Origin: Paludibacteraceae bacterium
GTDB taxonomy: Bacteria; Bacteroidota; Bacteroidia; Bacteroidales; Paludibacteraceae
NCBI GenBank assembly: GCA_031292565.1
Contig: JARLGW010000001.1
Location: 372,001 to 436,000 of the forward strand
Direction: 5' to 3'
DNA: 64,000 bases
Shown: positions 28,381 to 37,230 of the stretch, piece by piece
Numbering within the stretch: the first letter of the stretch is position 1
Layout: the number at the start of each line of letters is the position of its first letter
Position numbers and translations under genes: made by a program
Notes under the pieces: generated by a model
Seen by the model: the letters and a program-made list of their open reading frames with translations, nothing else
Database searches by the model: none
Told to the model about the DNA's origin: nothing

Positions 28381-29508
28381 TCATTTTTTGTATTTCAACG
28401 AAATGTCTTTCAAGGCTTCTATCAAAAACTTATCCTTTTTCTTGCCTTGTGAGGCTACCCTAATATGATAGGCATCTAACCCCACTTTATTACTACAATC
28501 GCGCACATAGGCGTGATAATTTTCGAGTAGCAGGTGTTGCAACTCCGTAGCTTTTATGCCACAGGTGCATTTTATCAGCACAAAATTGCTTCCCGTGGGA
28601 TATACAAAGAAACCGTCAATCTTTTTCAACTCGGCATATAGGTAACGCACATCGGTAATTACGCGTAAGCGGGCAATGTGGTACTGTGGATCGGTTCTTT
28701 TAAGCTGGGTAAGGAAATATTCGGCTATGGTATTAATGTTCCATACCGGAATATGCTTGCGCATTTCCAACAAGAAATCTTGATTGGACGAGCAGCAATA
28801 GCCCAAGCGTAAACCCGGCACCCCGCAATGTTTACTCATACTCCTTACTAACACCAAATTTTTAAATTCATCAATATAGGGCAACAGGCTGGGTATGTCC
28901 TCCCCTGCAAAATCGATGAAAGACTCATCCACAATAATCATTTTCAAATGAGCCATTCGGGTAAGAAATGCTTTCATATCAACTAATGGCAGCAACTGCC
29001 CCGTGGGATTACCGGGGTTAATTATTAACGCGGAGGTAACTTTGTTGGCATCAATCCAAGTGGCATAATCGTTCAAATCCAGTTGATAATCTCTGTCGGC
29101 AGGTAGCTGATATAATTTTGCGGCATCCTCTTTCCTTATTTTTTCGGTGTATTCGCTAAACGTAGGCACGGGGATGGCTATTTCATCAATCAGGTTTTTC
29201 ACTATAATAGTAATCAACTCCGTGGCACCATTGCCTATAATGAGGTTGTTAGGGTCAACGTGCAATACTTCGGATAGATACCGCTGTGCTATCTTACAAT
29301 TACTGGAAGGATAGGATTTTATAAGCATGGGTAGTTGCTGCTGGAGCAACTTTAATAACTTTTTATCAGGATAATACGGATTGGCGATGAAGCAAAAGTC
29401 AACAATATGTTTTAGCATATCGGCACCCACGATGTCGGCCAACGATGGCGAATGCGATGTTTCGTAAAACAAATGTCTTTTTATCTGTATTTTCTTTTTC
29501 GGAAACAT
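28381..29508 (-). CDS. class I/II PLP aminotransferase (HisC/CobD-like)
   Basis: A 375-residue PLP enzyme. Visible blocks are IGNGATELITIIV, LIINPGNPTGQLLPL, IIVDESFIDFAGE and the PLP lysine in VRSMSKHCGVPGLRLGY. These resemble histidinol-phosphate aminotransferase and threonine-phosphate decarboxylase. The unusual N-terminus (HLFYETSHSPSLADIVGADML) and the HAD and C26 neighbours argue for a dedicated pathway rather than histidine synthesis. A terminator separates it from glutamine synthetase, so it has its own promoter. Confidence 0.87.
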   Translation of the reverse strand: MFPKKKIQIKRHLFYETSHSPSLADIVGADMLKHIVDFCFIANPYYPDKKLLKLLQQQLPMLIKSYPSSNCKIAQRYLSEVLHVDPNNLIIGNGATELITIIVKNLIDEIAIPVPTFSEYTEKIRKEDAAKLYQLPADRDYQLDLNDYATWIDANKVTSALIINPGNPTGQLLPLVDMKAFLTRMAHLKMIIVDESFIDFAGEDIPSLLPYIDEFKNLVLVRSMSKHCGVPGLRLGYCCSSNQDFLLEMRKHIPVWNINTIAEYFLTQLKRTDPQYHIARLRVITDVRYLYAELKKIDGFFVYPTGSNFVLIKCTCGIKATELQHLLLENYHAYVRDCSNKVGLDAYHIRVASQGKKKDKFLIEALKDISLKYKK

Positions 29509-29576
29509 AGAGTGTCGGTTTTTACGACACTAAAATACAAAATAGAATGGAGAGAACAAGACTTGATGAAAATAAA

Positions 29577-29606
29577 AAACCTCCAAGCCAAAAGGCTTGA
29601 AGGTTT
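29577..29606 (-). terminator. terminator of glutamine synthetase
   Basis: On the minus strand AAACCTTCAAGCC pairs with GGCTTGGAGGTTT over TTTT with one mismatch, followed by TTTTATTTT. It lies 22 bp past the stop of the gene at 29628-30647. Confidence 0.88.
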
Positions 29607-29627
29607 ATATTATCTAAAGGACAGTGA

Positions 29628-30647
29628 TTATGCGTGTCCTGAAGCTTTTGTAGATTTAACGATAACAGCACCGATTTTGTATGGGTCACCGTTAGAAGCA
29701 GGACGACGATCTTCCAAACGACCTTTCCAGCCATTTTCAACTGTTCCGATTGGAATGCGAATAGAAGCACCACGATCAGAAACTCCCCAAGAGAAGTCTG
29801 TGATAGAAGCAGTTTCGTGTTTACCTGTTAAGCGTTGGTCGTTATATGCACCGTAAACAGAGATATGTTCTTCGATGTGTTTACCAAATTCAGCACAGAT
29901 TTCATCAAATACTTTTTTGTCACCACATTTTCTCATCACACCGTTAGAGAAGTTAGCGTGCATTCCTGAACCATTCCAGTCTGCGTCGCTACCAAGTGGT
30001 TTTGGATGCAATTCTACATATACACCGTATTTTTCAGCTGTTCTTTCCAACAAATAACGAGCTATCCAAATTTCGTCACCAGCACGTTTAGCACCTTTAG
30101 CAAAGATTTGGTATTCCCATTGTCCGGCAGCTACTTCACCATTGATACCTTCAACATTCAAACCTGCTTCCAGGCAAATATCAAAATGTTCTTCAACGAT
30201 TTCACGACCATAAGCGTTTTTAGCACCTACGCTACAATAGTAAGGGCCTTGTGGGGCAGGAAAGCCACCTTTAGGGAAACCTAGAGGCAAGTTTGTTTCC
30301 ATATCATACAAGAAATATTCTTGTTCGTAACCAAACCAGAAATCATCATCTTCCGATTCGATAGTGGCACGAGCATTGCTAGAATGAGGAGTTCCATCAG
30401 CGTTAAGAACTTCAGTCATTACCAAGTAAGCGCTTTTACGATCGGGATCAGGGCAAATAAATACCGGTTTCAACAACAAGTCTGACGAACCGCCATTAGC
30501 TTGTTCTGTTGAAGAACCGTCGAATGACCATACTGGACAGTCTTCCAATTTACCACTAAAATTACTTTCTACACGAGTTTTACCTCTTAAGCCTTGAGTT
30601 GGTTGACTTCCGTCTAACCAAATGTACTCTAATTTTGATTTGCTCAT
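29628..30647 (-). CDS. type II (eukaryote-like) glutamine synthetase
   Basis: A 339-residue enzyme making glutamine from glutamate, ammonia and ATP. The length and the blocks EYIWLDGSQPTQGLRGKTR, PVWSFDGSSTEQANGGSSD, FGYEQEYFLYD, GINGEVAAGQWEYQ, DWNGSGMHANFSN and TGKHETASITDFSWGVSDRGASIRIP are those of the short GSII class, common in eukaryotes and present in some bacteria. It lacks the longer insertions of GSI and GSIII. It has its own terminator. Upstream is a 320-bp AT-rich gap; I saw no clear consensus promoter there. Confidence 0.95.
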   Translation of the reverse strand: MSKSKLEYIWLDGSQPTQGLRGKTRVESNFSGKLEDCPVWSFDGSSTEQANGGSSDLLLKPVFICPDPDRKSAYLVMTEVLNADGTPHSSNARATIESEDDDFWFGYEQEYFLYDMETNLPLGFPKGGFPAPQGPYYCSVGAKNAYGREIVEEHFDICLEAGLNVEGINGEVAAGQWEYQIFAKGAKRAGDEIWIARYLLERTAEKYGVYVELHPKPLGSDADWNGSGMHANFSNGVMRKCGDKKVFDEICAEFGKHIEEHISVYGAYNDQRLTGKHETASITDFSWGVSDRGASIRIPIGTVENGWKGRLEDRRPASNGDPYKIGAVIVKSTKASGHA

Positions 30648-30968
30648 AATTAATTATACCATTAAAAAATAATAATTTATGTATCAGGATAGTTCTTTAA
30701 ATTGTGGATGCAAATAAACAAAAAAAAAAACAATCTGTCAATTTTGAGTGCATATATTTAGCATCTATTCCAAAAAGATAGCCAATTAACTAGATTATTG
30801 TAAGAATTAAACCCAACAAGAGATGAAAAATAATACAAGAACTAGCATTTATCTATCAAAATGTAATTTTTAAAGCCATTATGAAAAACAGATCAGCCTT
30901 TTTTTATGAATTTAATAGCATTTTATTAAATAATATTGACATATAATTGTATTTTTTCAACATTTTTC
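30648..30968. other. gene-free AT-rich gap between glnA and FetB-like gene
   Basis: This stretch is AT-rich with long A tracts (for example AAAAAAAAAAAAC at about 30719) and contains no reading frame or hairpin I can support. It should hold the glutamine synthetase promoter, but no TAnnTTTG element is evident on the minus strand. Confidence 0.5.
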
Positions 30969-31757
30969 TTACTTCAACACCTCTTTTTTCAGCATGCCGT
31001 ACTTATCTACCGACTTTCGCGTGGTGGTAAGTATGCTCAGCAAAATGCTCAACACAGTTGATGCTATAATGGCAATCATTATCGCTATTTGGTATTTAAT
31101 GGCCACCAAAGGCACGGAGCCACCCAGCAACTGTCCGGTCATCATACCGGGAAGCGACACAATACCCATCGTTGCCATAGAAGCCAGGGTGGGATTAACG
31201 GCTGCCACAAAACTTTTTTTGGCAAAGGGCAGCAATGCTTCATATTTAGAAGCACCTAAGGATAACTTATATAAATAAAGATTCTCTTCTTTTTTCAACG
31301 ATTGATAATAATCGCCCAGCCCTACCACATCCGCACGCAAGGAATTGCCCAACAGCATGCCTCCAATGGCTATCACATATTTGGCATCGAAAACAGTATT
31401 CATCCGAACGATAAAGAGATTGAAATAAACCACCACAAAGAGATTGGCTACAATAAAAGAGCATAATACAGGGATGGCAAAATGGCGTAGGCTTAACTTG
31501 GAACTGTTTATCACGGAATAGGCGGCAACCGAAATCATAAACAAAAACCACAGCACGTTAACCCACCCGTTATTAAGCTTAAACAGGTATTGAAGAAAAA
31601 TGCCGATAAGCACCAGTTGCACAATCATGCGAAACGTGGACACCAATAGTTTTTTGGCAAGCCCCAGCTTGAACCGCACAATCACGGCAAAAGGAATTAG
31701 CAACAATAAAAGGCACATGGCCATTGAGAAGAAAGATAAATCCTGAGCTCCACCCAT
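30969..31757 (-). CDS. fetB: FetB/YbbM-type ABC exporter permease (UPF0014)
   Basis: A 262-residue inner-membrane protein of the FetB family, with about seven membrane segments. Family blocks include FRMIVQLVLIGIFLQYLF, AIGGMLLGNSLRADVVGL, LGASKYEALLPFAKKSFVAA, and PTLASMATMGIVSLPGMMTGQLLGGSVP. E. coli FetAB exports iron. It is 10 bp downstream of the ATP-binding partner gene, so the two form an operon. Substrate here is inferred from homology. Confidence 0.9.
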   Translation of the reverse strand: MGGAQDLSFFSMAMCLLLLLIPFAVIVRFKLGLAKKLLVSTFRMIVQLVLIGIFLQYLFKLNNGWVNVLWFLFMISVAAYSVINSSKLSLRHFAIPVLCSFIVANLFVVVYFNLFIVRMNTVFDAKYVIAIGGMLLGNSLRADVVGLGDYYQSLKKEENLYLYKLSLGASKYEALLPFAKKSFVAAVNPTLASMATMGIVSLPGMMTGQLLGGSVPLVAIKYQIAIMIAIIASTVLSILLSILTTTRKSVDKYGMLKKEVLK

Positions 31758-31767
31758 AGCAACTATT

Positions 31768-32397
31768 TTATGCTTTTAATTGTATCGTTTTTACCTTTAC
31801 ATTATCCTGTAAATGGTTGTTGTGCGAAATATAGAGCACGGTAAATTCTTTCCTGCTTAAAAAATAAGCCATCACCTTTTCCCTCAAATCCACATCCAAG
31901 GCGGAGGTGACTTCGTCCAACAGGAAAATGGTTCTTTTCAGCAACAAGGCATTAATAATAGCCACCCGCTGCTTCTCTCCACCCGAAAGCTCCTCCATGT
32001 TTTTATCCAACATTGTTTCCGGTAGTTCAAAATAGTCCATCAACGATTTTATGCTTTCCTCAACTCCTGTTTTGTTTTTCAGATTGGCTTTGAGCGACAA
32101 GGTATCGTCAAAAAAACCGCGAACGCTGCCCGAACCGATGGCCAAATCCTGACATACGTAAGCCACTTCGCGCCGCAACAACCACACCGTTCTTTCATTC
32201 AGCAATACACCTTTGTAATAGATGCAGCCCTCGTCAGGTTTTTCAAAGCCCAATATCAACCGAAATAGCGTGGTTTTACCAATGCCCGACCGCCCGGCAA
32301 TATTCACCTTGTCACCCTCCTCTATCTCAAAAGAAAAGTGTTGGAGAATAAATTGCTCGGAAAATTGTTTGCTTATGTTTTGGAATTGGAATAGCAT
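31768..32397 (-). CDS. fetA: FetA/YbbL-type ABC exporter ATP-binding protein
   Basis: A 209-residue ABC ATPase. Walker A is GRSGIGKTTLFRL, the Q-loop lies in VAYVCQDLAIGSG, the signature is MEELSGGEKQRVAI, Walker B is TIFLLDEVTSALD, and the switch His is in LYISHNNHLQ. It is short, like YbbL/FetA. It is the upstream gene of the pair with the FetB-like permease. It diverges from the K+ channel gene at 32596. Confidence 0.9.
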   Translation of the reverse strand: MLFQFQNISKQFSEQFILQHFSFEIEEGDKVNIAGRSGIGKTTLFRLILGFEKPDEGCIYYKGVLLNERTVWLLRREVAYVCQDLAIGSGSVRGFFDDTLSLKANLKNKTGVEESIKSLMDYFELPETMLDKNMEELSGGEKQRVAIINALLLKRTIFLLDEVTSALDVDLREKVMAYFLSRKEFTVLYISHNNHLQDNVKVKTIQLKA

Positions 32398-32595
32398 GGA
32401 CTTTGGATAATTTCGGATTCAACTCAAACGGAACTCGTTTTTCAAGTCCAAAAATAGTCAATAAAGAAATACAAACAGAAGAATGCAGCTAATATAACAG
32501 GAAGAAGAAAATATTTTTTTAGTTAAAGGCAGAATACACTAACCCATTTTTATTTATTTTTGAACCCTCATAAATCCCTCATAAAAGCACTTACA

Positions 32596-33264
32596 ATGGA
32601 AAACAAACATCACCTTACGTTTTTGGATTTACTGGTTACCTTCCTATCTATATATGTACTCATTGCTTTAGCTGTAGAAACTATTTTCACCTTACCGTTT
32701 CAAATTGCCCGGCTTTTATCTTTTATCGACGATGGTATTTGCTTCGTTTTCCTATACGATTTTGTGATACGATTCAGAAAAGCACCTTCTAAAAAACAGT
32801 TTATAAAATGGGGCTGGATTGATTTACTATCAAGCATCCCCACCTACTCCTACCTCCGCTACGGGCGATTGGTTCGCTTGGTAGGGCTATTCCGAATATT
32901 ACGGGCATTCCGTTCGGTAAAATGCTTGATAGACCATATTTTTCAAATACGCATAAAAGGCACCTTGGCCACCGTATGTATGCTGGCCTTCCTGATGGTG
33001 ATATTCAGTTCCATTGCTATCTTGCAAGTAGAACACGCGCCCAACAGCAACATCCGCACCGCGGGCGATGCCATTTGGTGGTCGTTCACCACGATAACAA
33101 CCGTAGGCTACGGCGACAAATTTCCCGTTACTATTCCGGGACGTATTATTGCCGCTTTCCTTATGGTTACAGGCATTGGGCTATTCGGAACCTTTACGGC
33201 CTTTGTAACCTCTTGGTTTATGACGGATAATAAAAAGAATAATCCAAATGAAGGGGAGGAATAA
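32596..33264 (+). CDS. voltage-gated-type potassium channel
   Basis: A 222-residue channel with S1-S6-like helices. An S4-like helix is rich in Arg (YLRYGRLVRLVGLFRILRAFR). The pore has the K+ selectivity filter TTVGYGDKFP, followed by the S6 helix IIAAFLMVTGIGLFGTFTAFV. No regulatory domain is attached. The start is ATG 32596; an in-frame TTG twelve codons upstream overlaps a TATTTTTG -7 element at 32555-32562, so it is probably in the untranscribed region. Confidence 0.93.
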   Translation: MENKHHLTFLDLLVTFLSIYVLIALAVETIFTLPFQIARLLSFIDDGICFVFLYDFVIRFRKAPSKKQFIKWGWIDLLSSIPTYSYLRYGRLVRLVGLFRILRAFRSVKCLIDHIFQIRIKGTLATVCMLAFLMVIFSSIAILQVEHAPNSNIRTAGDAIWWSFTTITTVGYGDKFPVTIPGRIIAAFLMVTGIGLFGTFTAFVTSWFMTDNKKNNPNEGEE

Positions 33265-33274
33265 AATAGTTGGA

Positions 33275-34015
33275 TTAATGCTTCTCGGTTGCTAATTCCT
33301 TTGTATGAACGAGCAACTCCACACCCCCACAATCGCCATGACCGGGTACAACGATTTTTGCCGTGGGAAATTTCTGCAAAATATTATCAATTGTTTTGGG
33401 GTAAGCTTGCAAATCGCCGTCGGCAGTATTACCTAAATCTTTAGCATCCATGCTTTTTACAATACAGCCGGGGAAGAGGATTTGTTCCGAAGGAATCCAC
33501 ACCACGATATTATCCTTCGTGTGAGCAGCACCAAGGAAGTAACACCTTATAAGTATATTGCCCAACTTAATCTGCATTGAATCGGCAAAACCTATTTCAG
33601 GCACCGGCAATCTTTTCCATTTGGCTATATTCCGAGTCATCCGGTTGGCATACGATTTCACCCGCTTCTGTTGCAAGAATCGAAGTCCACCCATGCAGTC
33701 CGCGTGAAAATGATTGGGGATAACGGCCACTAACTTTAGCTTCATGGTATCCTTAATCCACGAGTAAAGATTCGCCGTAAGGGAGTCGTTCCAAGGCGTA
33801 TCAAGCATAATTGCCTTGCCTTTATTTACAATGATTAATCCGTTAGCTCCAATCCGCCCATAACCCTTCACATCGGCATACGAAACATGGATATACGCGT
33901 TGTCCGATAGCTTTATCAGCTTGATGTCTTTCGAAACAGTGATAGTTCCACCCGATTGCGGAAACACGAGAACCTGTATAAACATGGAAATGAGAAGGAT
34001 GAGTAGTTTCTTCAT
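33275..34015 (-). CDS. subclass B1 metallo-beta-lactamase, CfiA-like
   Basis: A 246-residue periplasmic zinc enzyme with a signal peptide ending FPQ. All B1 zinc ligands are visible: HFHADC (His116, His118, Asp120 in standard numbering, with Cys at 121 as in CfiA/CcrA), GAAHTKDN (His196), LFPGCIVK (Cys221) and VPGHGDCGG (His263). The LGNTADGDL and AYPKTIDNI stretches resemble CfiA. It converges on the K+ channel with a 10-bp gap. It predicts beta-lactam (including carbapenem) hydrolysis; expression level is unknown. Confidence 0.93.
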   Translation of the reverse strand: MKKLLILLISMFIQVLVFPQSGGTITVSKDIKLIKLSDNAYIHVSYADVKGYGRIGANGLIIVNKGKAIMLDTPWNDSLTANLYSWIKDTMKLKLVAVIPNHFHADCMGGLRFLQQKRVKSYANRMTRNIAKWKRLPVPEIGFADSMQIKLGNILIRCYFLGAAHTKDNIVVWIPSEQILFPGCIVKSMDAKDLGNTADGDLQAYPKTIDNILQKFPTAKIVVPGHGDCGGVELLVHTKELATEKH

Positions 34016-34106
34016 GAAATTTTACCCTTTTGGATTAATTAATAAGGTAAAATTAATCATATTTTCCGGCCTGCTTTACTATAACACCTTATATTTTGGC
34101 CGAATT

Positions 34107-35039
34107 TTAATAATTTGCCATCAAATGCCTACTATGAAATGGCATGAATTTCACTTCCGCCTCCATGGCATAGTGGTCGGACAGGTGGGTTTTGTAATGA
34201 GGTTCAGCATGATAAAACTCTACTACACGGCGCTGCATGCTATCAATCAGGTACGTGTTACGCGTTAAGATGTAATCAATCACATTGGCAGTACCTTGTG
34301 GACGGCGAGCCAGGTTATTATTTACCTGGTCATACGTTACCTGCAAGTTGCCCGAAAGAGCCCCGTTTTGCGCATCAAGCGTTTTCAATATATAATTGTA
34401 GTTAGGCGTATCGCTCATTTCGGTATTAAAATCGCCACATAGTATTTGCGGCACATCGGGTGTGTAATATTCGTTCAGCAATTGGGCTATTTGCTTGCAT
34501 TGCGACTGCCTGATTCGTGTCAATTTATCAGCCTGCAAATGGGTAGCCATGAGCTGAAACTTCGCTCCATTAAATTCGCCTTCAAATAGCACGGCTCCTT
34601 TTTTAGCTATCCAATCGTATCCACTAGCGGAACGAAATTTAATTTCTTTCAATTCCGTCAACGGTATTTTACTCCAAATCCATAATCCGCTACTGGTTTT
34701 GAACGACAAAAACGGCCTATTGACAGGGCCATACTGATACGGGTATTTCTGAGCCAGTTTTTTCCGCAAAATATGTCGGCATTTACTGCTGAACGCTTCC
34801 TGAAAAACAACGATCTGGTAATCAGAATCCATCAACTGCTTCCCGATGGCTTCCGCCCGACGCCCATTGCCATTAAACAAGCTCAAGTAGGGTAGCATGT
34901 AAATATTCCAACTTAGAATTTTGAGTGACTGCGTGGCAGATACAACTACCTCCGATTGAGGGCTTTGAGCAAAGAGAGCAATGGATGACAATAAATTAAA
35001 GATACCCATTAATACCAACCTGTTCTTTCTCATAATCAA
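34107..35039 (-). CDS. endonuclease/exonuclease/phosphatase family hydrolase, sphingomyelinase-like
   Basis: A 310-residue exported protein with a signal peptide (MIMRKNRLVLMGIFNLLSSIALFAQ). Catalytic blocks of the EEP superfamily are present: SWNIYMLPYLS (Asn), VVFQEAFSSKC (metal-binding Glu), ATHLQADK, ICGDFNTEMSD (Asp and Asn), DYILTRN and LSDHYAMEAE (Asp-His). The NIYMLP pattern matches the neutral-sphingomyelinase subgroup more than nucleases. Bacteroidales themselves make sphingolipids, so a role in lipid turnover is possible. Confidence 0.85.
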   Translation of the reverse strand: MIMRKNRLVLMGIFNLLSSIALFAQSPQSEVVVSATQSLKILSWNIYMLPYLSLFNGNGRRAEAIGKQLMDSDYQIVVFQEAFSSKCRHILRKKLAQKYPYQYGPVNRPFLSFKTSSGLWIWSKIPLTELKEIKFRSASGYDWIAKKGAVLFEGEFNGAKFQLMATHLQADKLTRIRQSQCKQIAQLLNEYYTPDVPQILCGDFNTEMSDTPNYNYILKTLDAQNGALSGNLQVTYDQVNNNLARRPQGTANVIDYILTRNTYLIDSMQRRVVEFYHAEPHYKTHLSDHYAMEAEVKFMPFHSRHLMANY

Positions 35040-35174
35040 CGGATTAAATTCTAAGGCAAAGAAAGTATCGGCATGTTACAATATAATTGAAGAAAGATGT
35101 AGCTCAAGTGAAAAATATATAACTAAGTTATTGCTTAACAAAAAGTTTTGGACTTATCAATTTTGTTCATAAAA

Positions 35175-35202
35175 AAAACAGCAAGAATAAACTTGCTGTT
35201 TT
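35175..35202. terminator. strong hairpin terminator
   Basis: AAAACAGCAAG pairs perfectly with CTTGCTGTTTT over AATAAA, with A and T runs on both sides. The nearest gene that could end here is the leftward gene starting at 36802. Confidence 0.88.
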
Positions 35203-35260
35203 TTTTTGACTTTTACTATTAACCTATCAACTCATTTTTAGTACAAATCAATTTATACTC

Positions 35261-36802
35261 TTATTTTTTGATAAACAGAATTGCATCCGAATTCTCTTTT
35301 GTTTGAATCTTAGCTATGTAAATTTCTTTAGGAAGAGAAACCACTGATACGGACTGTTTGTTTGCCAATGATTCTCTCAATAAGATTTTCCCACTCAAGT
35401 TAGAAATCACAATCTCTGCATTTTCGGTTAAACCGCCAACGTTTATTACATCCGTTGCCGGATTTGGAGAAAGAGATAGTTTTTCTGAACTAGCATTATT
35501 TAGACCTGTTGTAGTAGAAACAGCTATACTCACCGTAGCAGTATCACTACCGCTGGCATTAGTAGCTATAATAGTATAGGTTGTAGCTGCACTTGTTGCT
35601 GTAGGCGTACCGCTAATAGTACCCGTAGAGTCAAGGCTTAAACCTGCCGGCAAGGCCGGGGTAATACTATAGCCTGTTTGTACTATTTTTCGAATCTTAT
35701 TATTATTTTGATCCGCTACATATACATTACCCAAAGCATCCACAGCTACGCCTGTAGGACTATTAAAACGGGCGGATGAGTTCGTGCCATTCGTACTTCC
35801 GGAAGTTGTGCTACCTGCCAAGGTTGTAACAACGCCGGCAGAAGTTATCTTTCGTATCATATTATTATCTGCTACATATACATTTCCAAATGCATCGACA
35901 GCTATACCTGAAAGATTATAAAAACTGGCTGATGTACCTATACCATTCTTGCTTCCAGAAGCAGTGCTACCCGCCAAGGTTGTAACCTCACCAGTTGCCG
36001 TTATCTTGCGAATCATCCTGTTGTTAAAATCTGCCACATACACATTCCCAGATGCATCAACAGCCACATCTACAGGTAAATTAAAACTGGCAGATGTACC
36101 TGTACCATTCGTGCTTCCGGAAGTAGTGCTACCCGCCAAGGTTGTAACCACACCAGCCCCACTTATCTTTCGTATCATATTATTGTAATAATCAGCTACA
36201 TACACATTTCCAGATGCATCGGTAGCTACACCAGTAGGATTATAAAAACTGGCAGATGTACCCGTACCATTCGTGCTTCCGGAAGCAGTGCTACCTGCGA
36301 AGGTTGTAACTACACCAGTTGCCATTATCTTACGAATCATATTGTCGTCTTCTACCACATACACATTCCCTGATGCATCAACAGCTACACCTGCAGGATA
36401 TCTAAAACTGGCTGATGTACCTGTACCATTTGTGTTTCCGGAAGTAGTGCTACCCGCTAAAGTTGTAACCACACCAGCCGCAGTTATCTTTCGTACCATA
36501 TTATTCATATAATCTGCCACATACACATCTCCAGATGCATCGACAGCTACACTTGTAGGCTGAAAAAAACTAGCAGAAGTACCCGTACCGTTAGTACAAC
36601 CGGAAGAACCACTACCCGCCAAAGTAGTTACAGTACCAGGCACCGTGGTAGGCACTGCACCTCCAGTATTGGTCGGGCTTAAAACTGTAATAGTCTTACC
36701 TACCGTGTAGGTTTGCGGACTGCTGTAGCTGATAGATGGTACTTGCGCATTTGTTGTTATCGCAACAAATAGACTCAAATAAAGTAAAAATTTCATTCTC
36801 AT
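35261..36802 (-). CDS. NHL-repeat exported protein with T9SS sorting domain
   Basis: A 513-residue secreted protein. After a signal peptide, six repeats of about 53 residues follow (VVTTLAGST, NGTGTSASF, VAVDASGNVYVAD, NMIRKIT), each an NHL beta-propeller blade. Next comes a putative-Ig-like segment (YSITPALPAGLSLDSTGTIS), then a C-terminal type A sorting domain (LSLSPNPATDVINVGG). It is likely a surface protein exported by the type IX system; ligand unknown. DNA of the blades is nearly identical between repeats. Confidence 0.93.
   Translation of the reverse strand: MRMKFLLYLSLFVAITTNAQVPSISYSSPQTYTVGKTITVLSPTNTGGAVPTTVPGTVTTLAGSGSSGCTNGTGTSASFFQPTSVAVDASGDVYVADYMNNMVRKITAAGVVTTLAGSTTSGNTNGTGTSASFRYPAGVAVDASGNVYVVEDDNMIRKIMATGVVTTFAGSTASGSTNGTGTSASFYNPTGVATDASGNVYVADYYNNMIRKISGAGVVTTLAGSTTSGSTNGTGTSASFNLPVDVAVDASGNVYVADFNNRMIRKITATGEVTTLAGSTASGSKNGIGTSASFYNLSGIAVDAFGNVYVADNNMIRKITSAGVVTTLAGSTTSGSTNGTNSSARFNSPTGVAVDALGNVYVADQNNNKIRKIVQTGYSITPALPAGLSLDSTGTISGTPTATSAATTYTIIATNASGSDTATVSIAVSTTTGLNNASSEKLSLSPNPATDVINVGGLTENAEIVISNLSGKILLRESLANKQSVSVVSLPKEIYIAKIQTKENSDAILFIKK
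35800..36640. repeat. nearly identical 156-162 bp tandem repeats (NHL blades)
   Basis: A block like GTGCTACCCGCCAAGGTTGTAA recurs at about 35809, 35966, 36128, 36290, 36449 and, more diverged, 36608. The spacing is 156-162 bp, always a multiple of three in effect. High identity at the DNA level, including silent positions, suggests recent copying or gene conversion between blades. Confidence 0.88.
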
Positions 36803-37152
36803 AATTCTATTTTTTTAAGGGTTATATGCAGAAACAAAACAAATGTTTCTTAATTCTCTTTAAATCTATTCAATAATACAGTTCACCAAAGAGGAACCAT
36901 AACCCGAAACTGGACTTATTTAATTATGTCAACTTTCTTAAGAAGATCATTTTATAACGTTTTCTATAAATTAACAAATGTTCCATTTTAAGGATGCAAA
37001 GCTATAAATATCTTCTTAATTGCATACATAATAATCTGTGAAAATAAAAAACCTTATTGTTATACTATTTTATAAATTAAATATTCAGGCTATTACCTGT
37101 TTTTTGTTTTTATTTTTTTTCCTTAAACTTTTCAACAAAAAGGGAAATCATT

Positions 37153-37183
37153 TTGAAATAAAGCGGTTTTTTGTGTAATTTTG
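37153..37183 (+). promoter_or_regulatory. Bacteroidetes-type promoter of car
   Basis: A TTG at 37153-37155 is followed after 20 nt by TAATTTTG (37176-37183), matching the TTG-N19/20-TAnnTTTG consensus. Transcription would start near 37190, which rules out a start codon at 37171 and supports ATG 37231. Confidence 0.75.
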
Positions 37184-37230
37184 CACGCACAAAAAAATAT
37201 AAAGAAACGAACACGCTTTACAAAAGAGTA

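Noticed and set aside
35949-36512. Two 79-codon rightward frames with repeated text
   Set aside because: They read the complement of the NHL repeats and therefore look repetitive; no independent support.
35809-36640. CRISPR-like spacing of repeats
   Set aside because: The units are 156-162 bp, in frame and part of a protein; there are no short repeat/spacer units and no cas genes.
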